From a bacterium (GTDB lineage: Bacteria > Cyanobacteriota > Sericytochromatia > S15B-MN24 > VGJW01): DNA of 9,296 nucleotides. Shown here in pieces: positions 6,963 to 9,296 of this stretch. Location of the stretch: positions 1 to 9,296 of the forward strand of contig JAJYIO010000066.1 of NCBI GenBank assembly GCA_021790035.1, in the 5' to 3' direction. Both the position numbers and the translations under genes were made by a program. Each line of letters begins with the position of its first letter. The first letter of the stretch is position 1. Below the pieces are notes generated by a model that saw only the letters and a list, made by a program, of their open reading frames with translations, made no database searches and was not told where the DNA came from.

Positions 6963-6967
6963 GGGAG
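6963..6967 (+). promoter_or_regulatory. Shine-Dalgarno for the GTG start of der
   Basis: GGGAG is followed by six bases and then GTG at 6974. It decides the GTG start. The arrangement GGGAG-TTTGTC-GTG closely resembles the tail of the repeats near the window end (GAG-TTTCTG-ATG). Confidence 0.7.
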
Positions 6968-6973
6968 TTTGTC

Positions 6974-8305
6974 GTGACCCTTCCTGTCGTCGCGATCGTG
7001 GGCCGGCCTAATGTCGGCAAGTCCACGCTCATCAACCGCATCGTGGGCGGCCAGGAGGCCATCGTGCATGGCGAGGAGGGAGTGACGCGCGATCGCCACT
7101 ACCTCAAGGCCGACTGGAACGGGCGCGAGTTCCTGCTCGTCGATACCGGCGGCATCGTTCCCGGAACGGCCGACGAGCTCCTGCAGAACGTGTCCGAGCA
7201 GGCCAGGGCGGCGATCGAGGAATCCGACGTCATCGTCTTGCTCGTCGACGCCAAGGCCGGTCCGACATCTTCCGATCACGAGATCGCCGAGATATTGCGA
7301 CGGTCGCGCAAGCCCGTCCTCATCGCGGCCAACAAGTGCGACGACGTTCGCGACGATCCGCTCGCGATGGAATTCTTCGAGCTGGGCCTCGGAGACCCGC
7401 TCCCGGTGTCGGGTCTGCATGGCACCAGCACGGGCGACCTTCTCGACGCGGTCGTCAAGATCCTGCCACCTGCGCCGGAAGCCAGCGGCGAGGCGACGCC
7501 CGAGGCCCTCAAGGTCGCCATCGTCGGTCGCCCCAACGTGGGCAAGAGCTCCCTGGTCAACCGGCTGATCGGCCAGGAGCGAATGATCGTGTCGCCCGAG
7601 TCGGGCACCACCCGAGATGCGATCGACACCCGGGTCACGGTGGACGAGCGTGAGGTCGTGCTGGTCGATACCGCGGGAATCCGGCGCAAGTCCAAGGTCC
7701 CGTACGGCGTAGAGCAGTTCTCGGTCGTGCGGGCGCTCAAGGCCATGGAGCGAGCGGAGGTCGTGGTTCTGGTCGTCGACGCGACGGACGGGGTCACCGA
7801 GCAGGATCAGCGCCTGGCCGGCCTGGCGCTCGAGGCCGGGAAGGCCCTCGTCGTGGTCGTCAACAAGTGGGACCTGGTGTCCAAGGATACCTACACCCTG
7901 CCCAAGTTCCAGGAGGAAGTCCTGCGCGAGCTGCATCACGTCGACTGGGCGCCCGTGGTGTTCACCTCGGCCGTCTCGGGTCAGCGGGTCGACAAGGTCC
8001 TTCCTGCGGCCATGTCGGCTGCCGCCGAGAACGAGCGGCGCGTCACCACGGGCGTGGTCAACGAGGTGGTGACGGAGGCTCTCAGCTTGAACCCGCCGCC
8101 GACACGTCACGGCAAGCGCTTGCGGGTCTATTACACCAGCCAGGGGCCGACTCGCCCCCCCACGTTCCTATTGTTTTGCAACGATCCGACCCTCGTGACC
8201 GACTCGTACGAGCGATACCTCGCGGGCAAGTTCCGGGAGGCCTTCGGCTTCAAGGGGACTCCCATCCGGCTGTTCTTCCGGGCCCGGCGCGATCGGTCGG
8301 GCTAG
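6974..8305 (+). CDS. der: Ribosome biogenesis GTPase Der (EngA)
   Basis: Der is an essential tandem-GTPase that assists late 50S ribosomal subunit assembly. The 443-residue length is typical. G domain 1 has the P-loop GRPNVGKST (10-18), DTGG (57-60) and NKCD (120-123). G domain 2 has GRPNVGKSS (185-193), DTAGIRRKSKV (232-242) and NKWD (297-300). The C-terminal KH-like domain runs from about 355, with LNPPPTRHGKRLRVYY (372-387) and the closing FGFKGTPIRLFFRAR. All nucleotide-binding motifs are intact. The start is a GTG with a well-placed GGGAG. It follows the Nif3-family gene by 40 bp and precedes plsY by 110 bp, all on the plus strand, so co-transcription is likely. Confidence 0.97.
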   Translation: MTLPVVAIVGRPNVGKSTLINRIVGGQEAIVHGEEGVTRDRHYLKADWNGREFLLVDTGGIVPGTADELLQNVSEQARAAIEESDVIVLLVDAKAGPTSSDHEIAEILRRSRKPVLIAANKCDDVRDDPLAMEFFELGLGDPLPVSGLHGTSTGDLLDAVVKILPPAPEASGEATPEALKVAIVGRPNVGKSSLVNRLIGQERMIVSPESGTTRDAIDTRVTVDEREVVLVDTAGIRRKSKVPYGVEQFSVVRALKAMERAEVVVLVVDATDGVTEQDQRLAGLALEAGKALVVVVNKWDLVSKDTYTLPKFQEEVLRELHHVDWAPVVFTSAVSGQRVDKVLPAAMSAAAENERRVTTGVVNEVVTEALSLNPPPTRHGKRLRVYYTSQGPTRPPTFLLFCNDPTLVTDSYERYLAGKFREAFGFKGTPIRLFFRARRDRSG

Positions 8306-8311
8306 CACGCA

Positions 8312-8422
8312 GTGCCGGGCGATCGGTTGGTGACGGTGGGGCGCGACATCCTCGGGGACCAGGGGTCGGCCTCGTGGGGCGCTCGCTTGGAGCGGGTCGT
8401 CAGCGGGGGGATGGCGTGGTAG
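8312..8422 (+). CDS. Possible 36-residue ORF between der and plsY
   Basis: A GTG-started frame reads MPGDRLVTVGRD and ends MAW with TAG at 8420-8422, overlapping the plsY GTG at 8416. Nearly all third codon positions are G or C, as in real genes here, but the surrounding DNA is also GC-rich, so this is weak evidence. No good Shine-Dalgarno precedes the GTG and I recognise no domain. It could be a leader peptide coupled to plsY, or chance. Its internal ATG at 8411 follows no separate ribosome-binding site. Confidence 0.15.
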   Translation: MPGDRLVTVGRDILGDQGSASWGARLERVVSGGMAW

Positions 8423-9075
8423 CGCTGGCCGTATGGACGCTGCTGATTTCCTACCTGATCGGCGCGATTCCCTTTTCCTTCCTGATCCCCAAGCTCTTTT
8501 ACGGCATCGACATTACCCAGCACGGCAGCGGCAATGTCGGGGCGACGAACGTGGTTCGGACGCTGGGGCGAGTGCCGGGCTTCACGTGCTTTGCGCTCGA
8601 CGTCGCCAAGGGCGCCGGCCCGGTGGCCGCAGCTTCGTGGCTGGGCCACGCGCCGGGGTGGCTTCCGGTCGTGGCGGCTTGCGGGGCGATCGTCGGCCAC
8701 AGCTTCTCGATCTTCTTGCGCGGTAAGGGTGGCAAGGCCGTAGCTACGGGCGTCGGCACGATCCTTTCGCTCAACGTGCTGGCGGGGATCGCCGTCCTGG
8801 CGGTCTGGGCGATCGTCTTCCGGCTCACGCGGGTGGTGTCGATCGCCAGCATCACGGCCGCCGTCGTCCTGCCGGGCTTGGTGGTGGCCATCCCACGCCC
8901 GGGCCTCGGGGCCGATCCGCCGGCCTTCGTGGTCTATTCGATCGCAGCTGCCGTCTACGTCATCGTCCGGCATCGCTCCAACATCAAGCGCATCATGCTA
9001 GGCACCGAGCCACGCTTCGGCGACCGGGCGCGCTCGGACGATCCGCCGGGCCCTGGCGCGGCCGAGGGGCGGTAG
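8416..9075 (+). CDS. plsY: Glycerol-3-phosphate acyltransferase PlsY
   Basis: PlsY is an integral membrane enzyme that transfers an acyl group from acyl-phosphate to glycerol-3-phosphate, the first step of phospholipid synthesis in bacteria using PlsX/PlsY. The 219 residues contain several hydrophobic helices (first at about 5-29). The three signature motifs are GSGNVGATNVVR (37-48), LDVAKG (61-66) and GHSFSIFLRGKGGKAVATGVG (94-114, best read as two blocks split at L101/R102). The hydrophilic tail from about 198 is Pro/Gly-rich and longer than the core needs. The start is GTG at 8416, five bases after a run of six G (8405-8410); an out-of-frame ATG at 8411 is not used. The frame is open upstream over der, but that part is not PlsY-like. 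Confidence 0.95.
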   Translation: MVALAVWTLLISYLIGAIPFSFLIPKLFYGIDITQHGSGNVGATNVVRTLGRVPGFTCFALDVAKGAGPVAAASWLGHAPGWLPVVAACGAIVGHSFSIFLRGKGGKAVATGVGTILSLNVLAGIAVLAVWAIVFRLTRVVSIASITAAVVLPGLVVAIPRPGLGADPPAFVVYSIAAAVYVIVRHRSNIKRIMLGTEPRFGDRARSDDPPGPGAAEGR

Positions 9076-9099
9076 ATGCACCACCGCGCTGCAGCCGGG

Positions 9100-9175
9100 G
9101 CCCGCAGTCAGGGAGTCGTTTGCGGGGGGCCGGGCCCCCTTCAAGTCGCTGCCCCGAAGGGGAGTTTCTGATGAG
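9100..9175 (+). repeat. Structured tandem repeat, copy A
   Basis: This is the first of two similar units downstream of plsY. It starts GCCCGCAG (9100-9107). GTTTGC at 9118 leads into a 6-bp hairpin GGGGGC-CGG-GCCCCC (9125-9139), then CAAGTC and CTGCC, a second hairpin CCCC-GAA-GGGG (9152-9162), and the tail GAGTTTCTGATGAG (9162-9175). The first hairpin followed by TT could also end plsY transcription, though it lacks a real T-tract. The tail contains GGGGAG, six bases, then ATG at 9171, a good translation-start arrangement; that frame stays open to the window end. The strand given is arbitrary for a repeat. Confidence 0.85.
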
Positions 9176-9209
9176 ACGCCACCTGCCGAGCGGGGCTACG
9201 CAGCAGCTT

Positions 9210-9293
9210 GCCCGCAGCGGGGGGGAGTTTGCGGGGGGCAAGGCCCCCTGCAAGTCCCTGCCGGCGCAGCCGGAGAAGAGAGTTTCTGATGAG
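9210..9293 (+). repeat. Structured tandem repeat, copy B
   Basis: The second unit starts about 110 bp after copy A. GCCCGCAG is at 9210-9217 and GTTTGC at 9227. The first hairpin GGGGGC-AAG-GCCCCC (9234-9248) keeps the stem of copy A exactly and differs only in the loop. After CAAGTC and CTGCC the second hairpin is CCGGC-GCA-GCCGG (9261-9273): a different stem sequence from copy A but still paired. The tail GAGTTTCTGATGAG (9280-9293) is identical to copy A. The window ends three bases later, so a third unit or a gene starting at the ATG at 9289 cannot be excluded. Confidence 0.85.
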
Positions 9294-9296
9294 TCC

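Larger units (their letters stand above)
1476..7096. repeat. Seven dispersed HIP1 palindromes (GCGATCGC)
   Basis: Exact copies lie at 1477-1484, 2001-2008, 2294-2301, 3388-3395, 3740-3747, 6001-6008 and 7089-7096. Those at 1477, 2001, 3388 and 6001 extend to the decamer GGCGATCGCC. All lie inside genes (holA twice, uppS, cdaR, cdaA, the Nif3 gene, der). At about 66% G+C well under one copy would be expected by chance. HIP1 is the highly iterated palindrome known from cyanobacteria, where it is linked to GATC-context DNA methylation. The span given covers the set, not a continuous element. Confidence 0.85.

Noticed and set aside
6740..8110. A 456-codon minus-strand open frame opposite der.
   Set aside because: Der carries two complete GTPase domains on the plus strand. 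The minus frame has low-complexity, shadow-like composition.
7867..8415. An upstream extension of plsY across the end of der.
   Set aside because: It reads der out of frame. PlsY homology and a G-rich ribosome-binding site support the GTG at 8416.
8993..9253. A minus-strand 86-codon open frame covering the repeats and the plsY tail.
   Set aside because: It runs through both GC hairpin repeats and antisense to the plsY end; its composition (Arg/Pro/Gly) is that of a shadow frame.
9162..9296. Hammerhead ribozyme: both repeat tails contain CTGATGA, and copy B continues GTCC as in well-known hammerheads, with a GTC upstream.
   Set aside because: No GAAA core follows copy A, and the bases flanking GTC and CTGATGA do not pair as stem I in either copy. 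Only the sequence beyond 9296 could rescue copy B.
9100..9296. CRISPR array.
   Set aside because: There are only two units, with unequal lengths, internal GC hairpins and an intervening segment that is itself partly similar; no cas gene is nearby.

Overview
The window is about two-thirds G+C and densely coding. It carries ordinary bacterial housekeeping genes and no phage, IS, CRISPR, rRNA or tRNA signal that I can see. Two features suggest a member of the cyanobacterial phylum, quite possibly a non-photosynthetic high-GC relative such as Sericytochromatia. First, the palindrome GCGATCGC (the HIP1 octamer known from cyanobacteria) occurs seven times, four of them as the decamer GGCGATCGCC, and its core CGATCG occurs about 35 times. 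Second, LysA has a cyanobacterial-type N-terminus, and the order lysA-cdaA-uppS agrees with my recollection of cyanobacterial genomes. There is no photosynthesis gene here to test this, so the placement is an inference.

Layout, left to right. Bases 2-169 hold the 3' end of a TrmJ/SpoU-type RNA methyltransferase on the plus strand. A spacer of about 100 bp with an inverted repeat follows, then a plus-strand lipoprotein of the NAGPA-type phosphodiester glycosidase family (270-1139). It converges with a minus-strand cluster that is transcribed from the right: lysA (5691-4303), cdaA (4306-3458), cdaR (3461-3069), uppS (3025-2255) and holA (2177-1155). lysA/cdaA and cdaA/cdaR are joined by 4-nt stop/start overlaps (ATGA and GTGA), so these three at least form one translationally coupled unit. 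A 153-bp divergent promoter region (5692-5844) separates this cluster from a plus-strand series: a Nif3/DUF34-family protein (5845-6933), der (6974-8305) and plsY (8416-9075).

The theme is the cell envelope and its regulation. LysA makes lysine from meso-diaminopimelate, UppS makes the C55 lipid carrier for peptidoglycan, CdaA/CdaR make and regulate c-di-AMP, and PlsY starts phospholipid synthesis. HolA (DNA polymerase III clamp loader) and Der (50S ribosome assembly GTPase) are core functions sharing the same transcripts.

The least ordinary part is the right edge (9076-9296). Two tandem copies of an 76-84 nt element lie there. Each has a near-invariant GC-rich hairpin, a second hairpin whose stem sequence differs between copies while the pairing is kept, and an identical tail GAGTTTCTGATGAG that resembles a ribosome-binding site plus start codon. 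I do not recognise this element, and the window ends inside or just after the second copy.
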